Shown here: in pieces, positions 1 to 8,599 of the stretch
Position numbering within the stretch: the stretch's first letter is position 1
Layout of the letters: each line of letters starts with the position of its first letter
NCBI GenBank assembly: GCA_900545555.1
Contig: UQZI01000008.1
Location: forward strand, 1 to 44,729
Direction: 5' to 3'
From: an uncultured Collinsella sp.
GTDB taxonomy: Bacteria; Actinomycetota; Coriobacteriia; Coriobacteriales; Coriobacteriaceae
Length of the DNA: 44,729 nt
The notes under the pieces: model-generated
Seen by the model: the letters and a program-made list of their open reading frames with translations, nothing else
What the model was told of the DNA's origin: nothing
Databases searched by the model: none
Made by a program: the position numbers and the translations under genes

Positions 1-84
1 CATGCCGCCGAAGTTGAAAGGCAGATTGCCGCCCTGGCGGGCTTGCAGCGTCAACCGGTTACGCGGTTTGGTAAAACCGCGTAA
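1..84 (+). CDS. 3' end of an unidentified gene (partial)
   Basis: An open frame enters from the left edge and ends at TAA (82-84), giving 27 residues that end in RQPVTRFGKTA. It runs convergently toward tyrS, whose stop codon begins at 85. The tail is charged and helix-like and I do not recognise a family. The last codons overlap a 12-bp inverted repeat, so the frame could also be chance. Third-codon GC is lower than in the neighbouring genes, which weakens the call. Confidence 0.35.
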   Translation, partial: HAAEVERQIAALAGLQRQPVTRFGKTA

Positions 85-85
85 C
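58..85. terminator. Convergent-gene hairpin between left-edge gene and tyrS
   Basis: Perfect 12-bp inverted repeat (58-69 and 74-85) with a 4-base loop, in the gap between the + strand frame and the tyrS stop. No T-run follows on either strand, so it is either a non-canonical bidirectional terminator or an mRNA 3'-end protecting stem. Confidence 0.45.
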
Positions 86-1296
86 TAAACCAACTTAAAG
101 CCCTTGCGCTTGCCCACGGAGAGGGTGTCGCCCAGTTTGAGGGCGCTCGGATCGATGTTGTAGCTCTTGGGAGCCACAGCCTTGCCGTTGATCTTGACGC
201 CGCCGCCGTCGATGTCGCGGCGGGCCTGACCGGCGCTGGCCGAAAGGCCCAGGTCCTTGAGCAGGCCGGCGAGGTAAATCTGACCCTCGTCGTTGACGGT
301 CAGCTCAACGTGCTTCTCGGGGAAGTCGGCAAGCTGGCCCTCCTTGAACACGCGGTCGAACTCGGCCTGTGCCTCGTCGCCGGCGCCGGCGCCGTGGTAG
401 GTGTCGCACAGGTCGCGGCCCAGTGCGCGCTTGAGCTCATAGGGGTCGGCGGAGCCATCGGCCAGGGCGGCATCGATCTTGTCGACCTCGGCCGGGGCGA
501 GCGAGCTGGCCAGACGATAGTACTTGCCGATCATCTCGTCGGGGATGGACATGGTCTTGCCGAACATATCCTTGGGAGCGTCGGTCAGGCCGATGTAGTT
601 GCCATAGGACTTGGACATCTTGCGCACGCCGTCGGTGCCCTCGAGCAGCGGCATGGTAAGCGCGATCTGCGGCTCCATGCCCATCTTCTCCATGAGCTCG
701 CGGCCGGCGAGCAGGTTGAAGAGCTGGTCGGTGCCGCCCATCTCGACGTCGGCCTTGATCTGAACGGAGTCGAAGGCCTGCATCACGGGGTACAGAAACT
801 CGTGCAGGGCAATCGGCGTCTGGGACTGGTAGCGCTTGGTAAAGTCGTCGCGCTCAAGGATGCGGGCGACGGTGAACTTGGAGCACACCTGCAGCAGGCC
901 GGCCAGGTCCATCGAAAGGATCCAGTCGCCGTTGTGCACGATGGTGGTCTTCTCGGGGTCCAGGATCTTCATGGCCTGGCTCACGTAGGTCTCGGCGTTG
1001 GCCTCGATCTGCTCCTGCGAAAGCTGCGGGCGGGTGGAGTTCTTGCCCGAGGGGTCGCCGATCAGCGCAGTGCCGTTGCCGATGATAAGGGTGACGTTGT
1101 GGCCCAGGTCCTGGAACTGACGCATCTTGCGCAGGGGCACGGCATGGCCCAGATGCAGGTCGGGGCTGGTGGGATCGACGCCGAGCTTGATGTTGAGGGG
1201 CTCGCCCTTCTCAAGCTTCTTGCGAAGGTCGGCCTCGGGGACGATCTGCGCTGCACCCGAGGTGATGATACGCATTTGCTCGTCAACAGACAGCAT
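85..1296 (-). CDS. tyrS: Tyrosyl-tRNA synthetase
   Basis: Charges tRNA-Tyr with tyrosine in the cytoplasm. The 403-residue length is normal for the family. The class I signature HLGH is at residues 48-51, GGTDQLFNLLAGR marks the tyrosine/tRNA region, and KMSKS lies near residue 230. A C-terminal S4-like RNA-binding domain occupies roughly residues 340-403 (ARRDIDGGGVKING is typical). The ATG is preceded by AGGAGG with good spacing, which supports this start. It lies 97 bases downstream of the U32 gene on the same strand and may be cotranscribed with it. That gap is too short for a T-box leader and I see no T-box sequence. Identity is close to certain. Confidence 0.97.
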   Translation of the reverse strand: MLSVDEQMRIITSGAAQIVPEADLRKKLEKGEPLNIKLGVDPTSPDLHLGHAVPLRKMRQFQDLGHNVTLIIGNGTALIGDPSGKNSTRPQLSQEQIEANAETYVSQAMKILDPEKTTIVHNGDWILSMDLAGLLQVCSKFTVARILERDDFTKRYQSQTPIALHEFLYPVMQAFDSVQIKADVEMGGTDQLFNLLAGRELMEKMGMEPQIALTMPLLEGTDGVRKMSKSYGNYIGLTDAPKDMFGKTMSIPDEMIGKYYRLASSLAPAEVDKIDAALADGSADPYELKRALGRDLCDTYHGAGAGDEAQAEFDRVFKEGQLADFPEKHVELTVNDEGQIYLAGLLKDLGLSASAGQARRDIDGGGVKINGKAVAPKSYNIDPSALKLGDTLSVGKRKGFKLV

Positions 1297-1393
1297 TGGG
1301 TATCCTCCTTTTGCTATAGCACCCTCACCGGATACGGCGGTGCTGGAAGTTCATAAACCCACTAATAATAACCAAAACAGCGCGACGCGGCAC

Positions 1394-3370
1394 CTACGAC
1401 AGGAAAATCCTCGTCCTGCCGCACGCGTCGATAACGACCGGCAAACGCGTGCCGTCACGTTCGACCAAAAAGCGCGCCTGCTGACGGCGCGAGCAGTCAC
1501 GGCAACGGACCTGCCCCGTTGCATCCGTGGCGCAGGCGCCCTCGGCAGTCAGCAAGCAGTGCTCGCACACCATGAGCTCGGGACGGTCGGCATCGACAGG
1601 CCCCAAGACACCGGGGCAAGCGGCAAGTTCGGCAACACGCTCCGCATCATTGCCGAGCAACTCGGCCGACAAGCACACCCGCCCCGCACCGAGTCCGCGC
1701 AGCCAGGTAAGCGTGGCCCGATTGGCACAGAACACCGGCGCCGCCACGTCAAACGTTGTGCCCAGCTCGCGGGCCATCGCCACTTGTCCCAGATTGCGGC
1801 AGACGACGCGCCCGGCACGCTGCATAAGCGCCCGAGTCCGCTCGGCGTCGCCCGCGCGGCACACTTCGTCGAGCACCACCGTTGTATCGGACAGATCTCG
1901 CTCATCGCGCGGACCCACATCCATCAGCTCCCAGGCAAAGACCATACGAGCAAAATCCTCGCGCTTTGCCGGCCCCGCCGACCCCGCCAACTCCGTCGAC
2001 GCACCGCCATCCACCGCAGCGCCCTCAAAGGGCAGCACCTCAACGGCACGCGCAACGGGCGCAATCGCATCCGCCTCGGCCCGCATGCGCTCCAACACCG
2101 CCGCCGTCTGATCCAACACGCCGGCGCTGCGAATCAGATAGACCTCGCAGCCCGCGTCCACCTTACGTTTGCAATGCACGACGATGCGCTCCCCCGCAGC
2201 GGCATCCACGGGGCAAGGCACCTGTGGCCAGCGCTTGGGCACATCGGGACGCGCGTCGGCACCCGGGTAAAATCGGATTTCGAGCGTATCGCCCGCCGCC
2301 ACGGCGGCATCAAGCTCAACCGTCACCTCTTCGTGACCCACCGCCACCAAGTGGCCCACGCGCACGCCCTGGTTGATCGCGCGCTCAAAGCTCATGAGCT
2401 CGGCACCCGAACGACCCCGCAGGTAAGCATCGGTAAACCCACGGTTAAACGACCTTCCCAGCTCGCGTTCAAGCTCTTCCACGGCACCGGAGTCCCACGC
2501 GCCGTCGCACAGCATATCGAGTGCCCGACGCCACACCCTCACCACGTTGAATACGTAATCGGGATTCTTCATGCGTCCCTCGATCTTGAGCGATGCCACG
2601 CCGGTGGCAACAAGCTCGGGCAGGTGCGCGATACCCAGATAGTCACGCGGACAAAGCAGGCGGTCTCCCTCGACGGCAACAACACTCTGCCCCGCCTCGT
2701 CCACTAGGTCGTACGCCAGACGGCACGGCTGCGTGCAGTCGCCGCGCATCGCCGAGCGCCCACGCCGCAAGGCCGAGAACTCGCACGCCCCCGAATAGCC
2801 GATGCAAATCGCACCGTGGCAGAATACCTCGATGGGCACGCCCGTGGCACATAGCGCCGCAATCTCGTCGACCGTCAGCTCGCGTGCCGTCGTCACGCGC
2901 TCGACCCCCAGCTCATCGGCGGCAAGCCGCACGGCACCCTCGCTATGAGCGCCCGCCTGCGTGGACAGGTGAATCTCGACCCCGGGAATCGCCGCGCGCA
3001 GCGCGCAGGCCAACCCGGCATCGGCGACAATCAGAGCATCGGCGCCCAGCTCCAGTGCATGAGCTCCCAACGCCACCGCGTCGGACAACTCATCGTCAAA
3101 CACGAACACGTTGAGCGTTACGTACACACGCACGCCATGGGCATGCGCCACGGCGCAGCCGCGCGCAAACTCGTTATCCGTAAAGCCATGGGCGCTCACA
3201 CGGGCGTTAAAGCCGCCCAACCCCGCATAGATGGCATCGGCACCCGCGGCGATGGCCGCAAGCATCTGGTCGAGTCCGCCCGCCGGCGCCAGCAGCTCGG
3301 GCAGCGCCGCACCGGCAGCATCCAATCCAGTCTCGTATTGTCCGCTCGGCCCCATCGTCCGAATCGCCAT
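1394..3370 (-). CDS. U32 family protein, RlhA-like (long form with C-terminal domain)
   Basis: U32 proteins (RlhA/YdcP, TrhP/YegQ) add hydroxyl groups to 23S rRNA cytidine or tRNA uridine; older annotations call them collagenase-like peptidases. At 658 residues this matches the long RlhA-type architecture rather than the roughly 450-residue TrhP type. Residues 21-180 form a TIM-barrel-like N-terminal part (ELLAPAGG at 25-32). The U32 signature spans about 181-199 with Cys189 and Cys196, followed by Cys212 and Cys216, the likely iron-sulfur ligands. The C-terminus has a further CEHC and CRDC cluster. I chose the ATG at 3368-3370 because AAGGAG precedes it by about 7 bases; an upstream ATG at 3397 has no such site. 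RlhA versus TrhP specificity is inferred from length only. Confidence 0.85.
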   Translation of the reverse strand: MAIRTMGPSGQYETGLDAAGAALPELLAPAGGLDQMLAAIAAGADAIYAGLGGFNARVSAHGFTDNEFARGCAVAHAHGVRVYVTLNVFVFDDELSDAVALGAHALELGADALIVADAGLACALRAAIPGVEIHLSTQAGAHSEGAVRLAADELGVERVTTARELTVDEIAALCATGVPIEVFCHGAICIGYSGACEFSALRRGRSAMRGDCTQPCRLAYDLVDEAGQSVVAVEGDRLLCPRDYLGIAHLPELVATGVASLKIEGRMKNPDYVFNVVRVWRRALDMLCDGAWDSGAVEELERELGRSFNRGFTDAYLRGRSGAELMSFERAINQGVRVGHLVAVGHEEVTVELDAAVAAGDTLEIRFYPGADARPDVPKRWPQVPCPVDAAAGERIVVHCKRKVDAGCEVYLIRSAGVLDQTAAVLERMRAEADAIAPVARAVEVLPFEGAAVDGGASTELAGSAGPAKREDFARMVFAWELMDVGPRDERDLSDTTVVLDEVCRAGDAERTRALMQRAGRVVCRNLGQVAMARELGTTFDVAAPVFCANRATLTWLRGLGAGRVCLSAELLGNDAERVAELAACPGVLGPVDADRPELMVCEHCLLTAEGACATDATGQVRCRDCSRRQQARFLVERDGTRLPVVIDACGRTRIFLS

Positions 3371-3532
3371 CGACAAACTCCTTACCAAGGTATGCATTCA
3401 CTCTGAAAAATGCCGTCTTCCAGCATACACGAGGCCTCGCGCGCCCCGTTTGGTTTATCGTGTAATAACTTATGTCCATCCTGCCCCGACGGCACATCCA
3501 CCGTCCGGCACGACATACCTGGAGGTCAATAT

Positions 3533-5725
3533 ATGGGTCCTCGCCAACGACAGGGACGCAGCCGTTCAAAGACGCATGCTCTGCCCATAATCCTGCTCTC
3601 GTTTTTGGGCTTTCTGCTGATTGCGGGCGTGGCATTTGGCATCGGCATGGTCGGCAACGTCAACCGCTGGCTGTCCGATCTGCCCGACTACACCGACGCC
3701 AACGCGTATCTGGTGAGCGAGCCCACCGAGATCGTCGACTGCAACGGCAACAAGATCGCGAGCTTCTACACGCAAAACCGCAAGTCTATCACCAAGGACG
3801 AGGTCTCCCCCTACGTGCTGCAGGGCACCGTTGACGTCGAGGACGAGCGCTTCTACGAGCACGGCGGTATCGACCTGTGGGGTATCGCGCGTGCTGCGGT
3901 GGCAACCCTCGGTGGCGGGCACGAAGGCGCCTCGACTATCACCCAGCAGCTTGTGCGCAACACCATCCTGCAGGAGGAGCAGTTCGACTCGACCATTGAG
4001 CGTAAGGTGCGCGAGGCCTACATCGCCATCAAGATGGAGGACATGTACTCCAAAGACGAGATCCTCATGATGTACCTCAACACCATCTATTACGGCCACG
4101 GCGCCTACGGCATCGAGGCCGCAGCCGAGACCTATCTGTCCAAGAGCGCCGCCGACCTCACCCTCAGCGAAGCCGCGCTGCTCATCGGCCTTCCCAACTC
4201 GCCCTCGCAGTACGACCCCACGGTCAATCCTGATCTGGCACTGTCCCGTCGCAACAAGGTCCTTGACAACATGTTGCGCCTGGGCCACATCACCCAGGAG
4301 GAGCACGATGCCGCACAGGCCGAGCCCATCACCCTCAACGTGACCGAAATCTCGGGCAGCGGCGTCGACGTATACTCGCAGCCCTACTTTGTCTCCTACG
4401 TCAAGCAGCTACTGGAGCAGGAGTTCTCGACCGACGTGCTCTTTAAGGGCGGCCTGACCGTCAAGACCACCATCGACCCCACGATGCAGCAGGTGGCAGA
4501 GAATGCCGTCCGCGAGCAGCTCGACACGCTCTCGCTTGACGGCCTGGACATGGGCATGGTCGTCGTCGACCCCAAGACCGGCTACATCAAGTGCATGGTG
4601 GGCGGCTACGACTACAACGCCGACGAGAACCACGTAAACCATGCCACGGCCAAGCGTCCCGTCGGCTCCACCTTTAAGGCCTTTACGCTGGCAACTGCCA
4701 TCCAAAACGGCATGAACCCCAACGTCACCCTCAACTGCAACTCGCCGCTCAAGGCCAAGGGCACCACAACCGAGGTACAAAACTACGCCAACCAGAGCTA
4801 TGGCAACATCACGCTTAAGCAGGCGACGGCATACTCCTCCAACACCGGCTACATCCAGGTGGCGGAAGCCGTCGGCAACAGCAAGATCATCTCGCTCGTC
4901 AAAAAGCTCGGCATCGACCCCGCCAAGGACAACATCGAGGACGTTCCCGTCATGACGCTCGGCACCGGCTCGATCTCGCCGCTCGAGATGGCCGCCGCCT
5001 ACGCGACGTTTGCCAACGGCGGCTACTATCGCCAGCCGATCGCCATCACCGAGATTGATTCTCGTACCGGTTCGGTGCTGTACCAGCACACCGACAATCC
5101 CTCACAGGTGCTTACCGAGGGCGAGGCCGCCGCGGTCACCGATGTTCTGTCCGGCGTCATGCAGGGCGGCGGTACGGGCGCTGCCGGTGCCCTAAGCGTC
5201 AACCAGCCCTATGCCGGCAAGACGGGCACCACCGACAACACCACCAACCTTTGGTTCTGCGGCTATACCCCGCAGCTGGCGTGCGCCCTGTGGACCGGCT
5301 ATTCCGCGGGCGAGATCCCCATCCAAAAATACGGCACGGACCTGCTGGGCGATAGCACCAACCTGCCTGTCTTTAAGCGGTTTATGAACACCGTTCTGAC
5401 CGGTACCGAGCGCGAGGAGTTTGCGACCGGAACGGCGCCCACCTACAAGAACAACAGCGTCTGGAAGTTCTACGGCACCAACAACACCAAGAAGTCGGAG
5501 AACGACGACAAGGACGAGGACGAAGAGGAAGAGGAAACCACCACAACAACTACCACGACGACCACGACCACCGAGACCACGGGCGGCGACACCACCGGCG
5601 GCACCGGTACGACCGGTGGCTCGACGGGCGGCTCCACTGGTGGCTCGACCGGCGGCGATGGCGGCACGCCTACGCCTACGCCCACTCCCGACCCCTCGCC
5701 CACGCCTGACGATACGGTCGGCTAA
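3533..5725 (+). CDS. Class A penicillin-binding protein (PBP1A-like)
   Basis: Bifunctional peptidoglycan synthase of 730 residues: glycosyltransferase GT51 plus transpeptidase. A short basic cytoplasmic head is followed by one membrane span (about residues 18-38). GT51 motifs EDERFYEHGG (catalytic Glu near 103) and ASTITQQLVRN follow. The transpeptidase has SxxK as STFK at Ser379, SSN at 435-437 and KTGTT at 563. The last ~80 residues are not catalytic: an acidic run, about twelve consecutive threonines, then Gly/Ser/Thr repeats and a TPTPTP stretch. The ATG at 3533 follows TGGAGG, while an upstream in-frame ATG (3410) has no ribosome site. Divergent from the U32 gene, and ended by a strong terminator. 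Likely extracellular wall synthesis during growth or division. Confidence 0.95.
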   Translation: MGPRQRQGRSRSKTHALPIILLSFLGFLLIAGVAFGIGMVGNVNRWLSDLPDYTDANAYLVSEPTEIVDCNGNKIASFYTQNRKSITKDEVSPYVLQGTVDVEDERFYEHGGIDLWGIARAAVATLGGGHEGASTITQQLVRNTILQEEQFDSTIERKVREAYIAIKMEDMYSKDEILMMYLNTIYYGHGAYGIEAAAETYLSKSAADLTLSEAALLIGLPNSPSQYDPTVNPDLALSRRNKVLDNMLRLGHITQEEHDAAQAEPITLNVTEISGSGVDVYSQPYFVSYVKQLLEQEFSTDVLFKGGLTVKTTIDPTMQQVAENAVREQLDTLSLDGLDMGMVVVDPKTGYIKCMVGGYDYNADENHVNHATAKRPVGSTFKAFTLATAIQNGMNPNVTLNCNSPLKAKGTTTEVQNYANQSYGNITLKQATAYSSNTGYIQVAEAVGNSKIISLVKKLGIDPAKDNIEDVPVMTLGTGSISPLEMAAAYATFANGGYYRQPIAITEIDSRTGSVLYQHTDNPSQVLTEGEAAAVTDVLSGVMQGGGTGAAGALSVNQPYAGKTGTTDNTTNLWFCGYTPQLACALWTGYSAGEIPIQKYGTDLLGDSTNLPVFKRFMNTVLTGTEREEFATGTAPTYKNNSVWKFYGTNNTKKSENDDKDEDEEEEETTTTTTTTTTTTETTGGDTTGGTGTTGGSTGGSTGGSTGGDGGTPTPTPTPDPSPTPDDTVG

Positions 5726-5747
5726 GAAGTACGCGACTAAAGCCAAC

Positions 5748-5786
5748 AAGGCCCCGAGCAGCTTATTGAACTGCTCGGGGCCTTTT
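5748..5786 (+). terminator. Terminator of the PBP gene
   Basis: Perfect 14-bp stem (5748-5761 and 5771-5784) with a 9-base loop, followed by TTTT on the + strand. It lies 22 bases after the PBP stop codon. The AA at the start of the left arm could also give weak termination on the minus strand. Confidence 0.9.
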
Positions 5787-5827
5787 AGTTTGAAGCGACC
5801 TGGTGGGCGGTCTTTATACCGGCAAAC

Positions 5828-5861
5828 AAAAAGGGGGTACCGACCAACGTCGATGCCCCTT
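5828..5861 (-). terminator. Terminator of argR
   Basis: On the minus strand AAGGGG pairs with CCCCTT around an inner CGAC/GTCG stem with a 4-base loop, followed by a T-run (5828-5832 as A on the + strand). It lies about 50 bases past the argR stop codon. Confidence 0.7.
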
Positions 5862-5910
5862 ACAAGCCACTATGTCAGCGCACGCAATGCCGAGCGCACG
5901 GCCCGCACAC

Positions 5911-6348
5911 CTACTTGCGAGAATTGCTCAGCTTATTGATCAGCGCCTCGAGGCGCTCGCCGTCCTCGGCCGTCTGGGCAATAACCAAAATCGTATCGTT
6001 GCCGGCAAGCGAGCCAAGCACATCGGGCAACTCTGCCGCATCAACGGCGGCGGCGATGCCGGAAGCCGTGCCAGGCTGAGCCTTGATCATAACCAGATTA
6101 TCGGTACGCAGAACGCCCGTTACGAGCTCGGAAACCATACGCTGCAGGTGCAGGTCCTCTGCCAGAACATAGATGCCCTCAGGGAGCTTACGCAGCCCCA
6201 TATCGGCAATATCGCGAGAGACAGTCGCTTGCGTGCAATCAAAGCCCATAGCGCGGAGCTCATCGACCAGCACGCGCTGCGTGCGGACGTCCTTATTGCG
6301 CACAATATCTCTAATGGCATCCTGGCGCCCATTGCGTTTTTTAGCCAT
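5911..6348 (-). CDS. argR: Arginine repressor ArgR
   Basis: Hexameric arginine-dependent transcription regulator, 145 residues, the usual size. The N-terminal winged helix contains TQATVSRDI (39-47), the recognition-helix motif of the family. The C-terminal oligomerisation and arginine-binding domain has GTASGIAAAVD (93-103). I start it at the ATG 6346-6348, which follows GGAGAGAGG; a longer frame reaches 6381 but only adds residues not seen in ArgR proteins. No arginine biosynthesis genes are in the window, so its targets are elsewhere, apart from possible autoregulation through the palindrome just upstream. YgeW, a carbamoyltransferase, lies 17 kb away and need not be a target. Confidence 0.95.
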   Translation of the reverse strand: MAKKRNGRQDAIRDIVRNKDVRTQRVLVDELRAMGFDCTQATVSRDIADMGLRKLPEGIYVLAEDLHLQRMVSELVTGVLRTDNLVMIKAQPGTASGIAAAVDAAELPDVLGSLAGNDTILVIAQTAEDGERLEALINKLSNSRK

Positions 6349-6381
6349 ACAAACCCTCTCTCCAAAAGATGGCGGAGACAA

Positions 6382-6396
6382 TCAATCAGTGATTGA
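6382..6396. promoter_or_regulatory. Palindrome upstream of argR, possible ARG box
   Basis: TCAATCA-g-TGATTGA is a perfect 7-bp palindrome about 35 bases before the argR start. ARG boxes are imperfect AT-rich palindromes containing TGAAT/ATTCA-like halves, and this one partly fits. Autoregulation is an inference from position and symmetry only. Confidence 0.35.
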
Positions 6397-6436
6397 ATAG
6401 TTTAACGCTATTTGAAGGCTTTTGTGTATAAGAACG

Positions 6437-6474
6437 CATTTCGAAACAATTCTATGCAAATTTGTTTCGAAATG
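6437..6474. repeat. 13-bp inverted repeat with nested TTTCGAAA palindromes
   Basis: Arms at 6437-6449 and 6462-6474 are perfect inverted repeats separated by 12 bases. Each arm itself contains the palindrome TTTCGAAA, so the element can be read as two identical protein sites or as one hairpin. It lies between the stop of the glycosyltransferase and the promoter region of argR. No T-run follows, so a simple terminator is unlikely. Confidence 0.6.
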
Positions 6475-6480
6475 AGCCGT

Positions 6481-7530
6481 TTAGGCGGTTTTTGCGCCCG
6501 TCCGGTTAAGAAAAGCTGCCAGATGCGTACACATCACGCAGCGCGCAGGCTTGGCGCTGGCGATCGGCCCAAACAACAGACCGAGTCCCCGATGGTTGTC
6601 CTTGAGCGCGGCGACCATCTGACGGGTTCGAGGCGCCTCGAGCATATCACGCATGCGGGCGGAACGCTCGATTGACGACACTCCATGCGGGCTCAGACAC
6701 AAATTCTCGATGCAGGCGACCAGTCCGGCAAAGTAGAACTTTTGGCTTGCCAGCTTGAGCCGACCACCGCTATCTGCTTCCGAGAGTGAGTCCGCAAGCT
6801 CGTCGAGCGCTCGAGTGTCATCGGATATCCTGGCATACATGGTGGGATCAAAGGCATCTGTAAGCTTAGGTGCCACCGCGTGGAAACAAGCGTCGCCGCA
6901 GCCGGACACGAATCGTGCCTGCGAGAGCGCATAAGCCATAAACTCAACCGTACGGTACGCCTTGCCGCGCGACAGGCATGCCTCAAACAGCGGACGGCTA
7001 TACATCACGCCAGAGGTCTGAGCGACTAGGCCGCCTAAAATCAACTGGGGCAGCCCAGTCACCATAGAAGACTCGTCTTCTATGGCAATAGAGGCAGCAT
7101 CCAAGACGCGCGAATGACGCTCGCGGTGCGCATCGTATCGATCGAGCGACACCGTGGGGAACACTATGTCTGCCGCAGTATCGCACGCGATATCGACCAT
7201 CTTGGAAAGGGCCTGCGGAGCAAACCACTCATCGGCGTTCATGGCGATGATTTGAGAGCCGCGCGAGGCATCAAAACCGGCACGAAGACAAGCGCCGCGC
7301 TTCGCGTCCTCGACGTCAATCAAATCAATATGGATGTCCCTGTCGGCAGCAACTTGAAGCGAATGGCGCACACCGGGCGCAGCATCGCGGCAGACAACGA
7401 CAATCTGCAAATCATAGAGGTCTTGGTTCTGGATACTCTCGAGCGCACGCATCGCATAGCTGGGCGAACCTTCTACCACAAGGATCACCGAAAGTCGCGG
7501 ATGCGAACAACGTCGAACCAAGTTTTCCAT
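6481..7530 (-). CDS. Family 2-like glycosyltransferase
   Basis: The N-terminal part reads as a GT-A nucleotide-sugar fold: a beta strand LSVILVVEG near residue 13, SIQNQ near 32, and MNADEWF near 97 in the position of the metal-binding DxD loop. About 100 residues after this match family 2 style. The C-terminal ~170 residues have no motif I can name and contain CVMCTHLAAF close to the end. There is no membrane segment. The assigned ATG sits directly against GAGAGG with almost no spacing, so the true start may be the TTG three codons downstream. The sugar and acceptor cannot be read from sequence. No surrounding polysaccharide locus is present. Confidence 0.7.
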   Translation of the reverse strand: MENLVRRCSHPRLSVILVVEGSPSYAMRALESIQNQDLYDLQIVVVCRDAAPGVRHSLQVAADRDIHIDLIDVEDAKRGACLRAGFDASRGSQIIAMNADEWFAPQALSKMVDIACDTAADIVFPTVSLDRYDAHRERHSRVLDAASIAIEDESSMVTGLPQLILGGLVAQTSGVMYSRPLFEACLSRGKAYRTVEFMAYALSQARFVSGCGDACFHAVAPKLTDAFDPTMYARISDDTRALDELADSLSEADSGGRLKLASQKFYFAGLVACIENLCLSPHGVSSIERSARMRDMLEAPRTRQMVAALKDNHRGLGLLFGPIASAKPARCVMCTHLAAFLNRTGAKTA

Positions 7531-7682
7531 CCTCTCGATAGCACCAAATCAAACTATCGTTCATGGTACACCCGAGCTATAAAAGCAACGAGCCGCCTAA
7601 CATGTTGCACGCCAAGAACAGATGTTGCACACGCGCAGCTCACACATAGTATGTGCAAGGCACAGACGCGCCGAGCACTCCC

Positions 7683-8507
7683 CTAGTCGAGAACGACAAG
7701 CTCGTCGGGGCCGTAATCCACACCCATAAACGTAAGGCCGCAGGCAGGAGCCGTGGGGCCCGCAGCGGTACGGTCGCAAGCATCGATAACCTCGCGCATC
7801 CACTCGGGTTCACGGCGATGCATGCCAATCTCGACAAGCGTGCCCACGATCGTACGGACCATCGAATGCAGAAACGCATTGCCCTCGATGGTAAACGTCA
7901 GGATGTCCTCGCCAAACGCAACCTCATGGCCAAATTCGGCACGCATCACGCAGCGATGCGTGGGCTTGCCAACGGCCGAGGCAACCTTGCAAAAGCTTTT
8001 AAAGTCCTGCTCGCCCAGCAGCGCGGGGCAGGCAGAAGACATAGCCTCAACATCCAAGGGATAGCGATGCCACCACACGGCACCGCGGGACAGCACGGGG
8101 CGCGCATCGCGATCGGCAATACGGTATGTATACGTACGGGAATGCGCGTCAAAGCGTGCAGAAAAGCCTTTACGGGCCCTGTAGACCTCGTTAATGGCGA
8201 TATCTTTGGGCAGCAGGGCATCCATGGCCCGCAGCCACCTACGGCGCGTACAAGCGAGCTCAGCGTCCGTAACGGGCACGCTGATGTGCTGAGCCACGGC
8301 ATGCACGCCGGCATCGGTACGCCCCGCGCACGTCAGATCGATCGGGCGGCGAAGCAGCGTCTCGATGGCTCGACGTAGCTCACCAGCAACCGTCGTCTGT
8401 CTCGGCTGCTCGGCAAATCCGCTATACGACGAGCCATCATAGGCCACACGAAATACGAGTGTGGCGTCAAGCTCGGAAATCGAATTGAAATCAGACGGCG
8501 CAGTCAT
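7683..8507 (-). CDS. truA: tRNA pseudouridine synthase A
   Basis: Makes pseudouridine at positions 38-40 of the tRNA anticodon arm. 274 residues, a typical length. The catalytic motif GRTDAGVHA has its nucleophilic Asp at residue 65, and RVAYDGSSYSGF near 20-31 is the conserved N-terminal motif. I place the start at ATG 8505-8507, five bases after GGGAG; an in-frame TTG further up lacks a ribosome site. It lies just downstream of the rplQ terminator, the common TruA neighbourhood, but that strong terminator implies a separate promoter or read-through. Confidence 0.96.
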   Translation of the reverse strand: MTAPSDFNSISELDATLVFRVAYDGSSYSGFAEQPRQTTVAGELRRAIETLLRRPIDLTCAGRTDAGVHAVAQHISVPVTDAELACTRRRWLRAMDALLPKDIAINEVYRARKGFSARFDAHSRTYTYRIADRDARPVLSRGAVWWHRYPLDVEAMSSACPALLGEQDFKSFCKVASAVGKPTHRCVMRAEFGHEVAFGEDILTFTIEGNAFLHSMVRTIVGTLVEIGMHRREPEWMREVIDACDRTAAGPTAPACGLTFMGVDYGPDELVVLD

Positions 8508-8541
8508 GGACGCTCCCAACAAACAAGCAACGGTATCGCGA

Positions 8542-8573
8542 CAAAAAAAGAGGGGTACGCGAACGTACCCCTC
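8542..8573 (-). terminator. Terminator of the ribosomal protein block (after rplQ)
   Basis: Perfect 10-bp stem (8550-8559 and 8564-8573) with a CGAA/TTCG tetraloop, followed on the minus strand by seven Ts. It stands 26 bases beyond the rplQ stop codon and ends the long ribosomal transcription unit. Confidence 0.92.
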
Positions 8574-8599
8574 GAATATAGCCTATGCAGACGGAATGT

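Noticed and set aside
1297..1393. A T-box leader for tyrS
   Set aside because: The gap is too short and lacks the T-box sequence.
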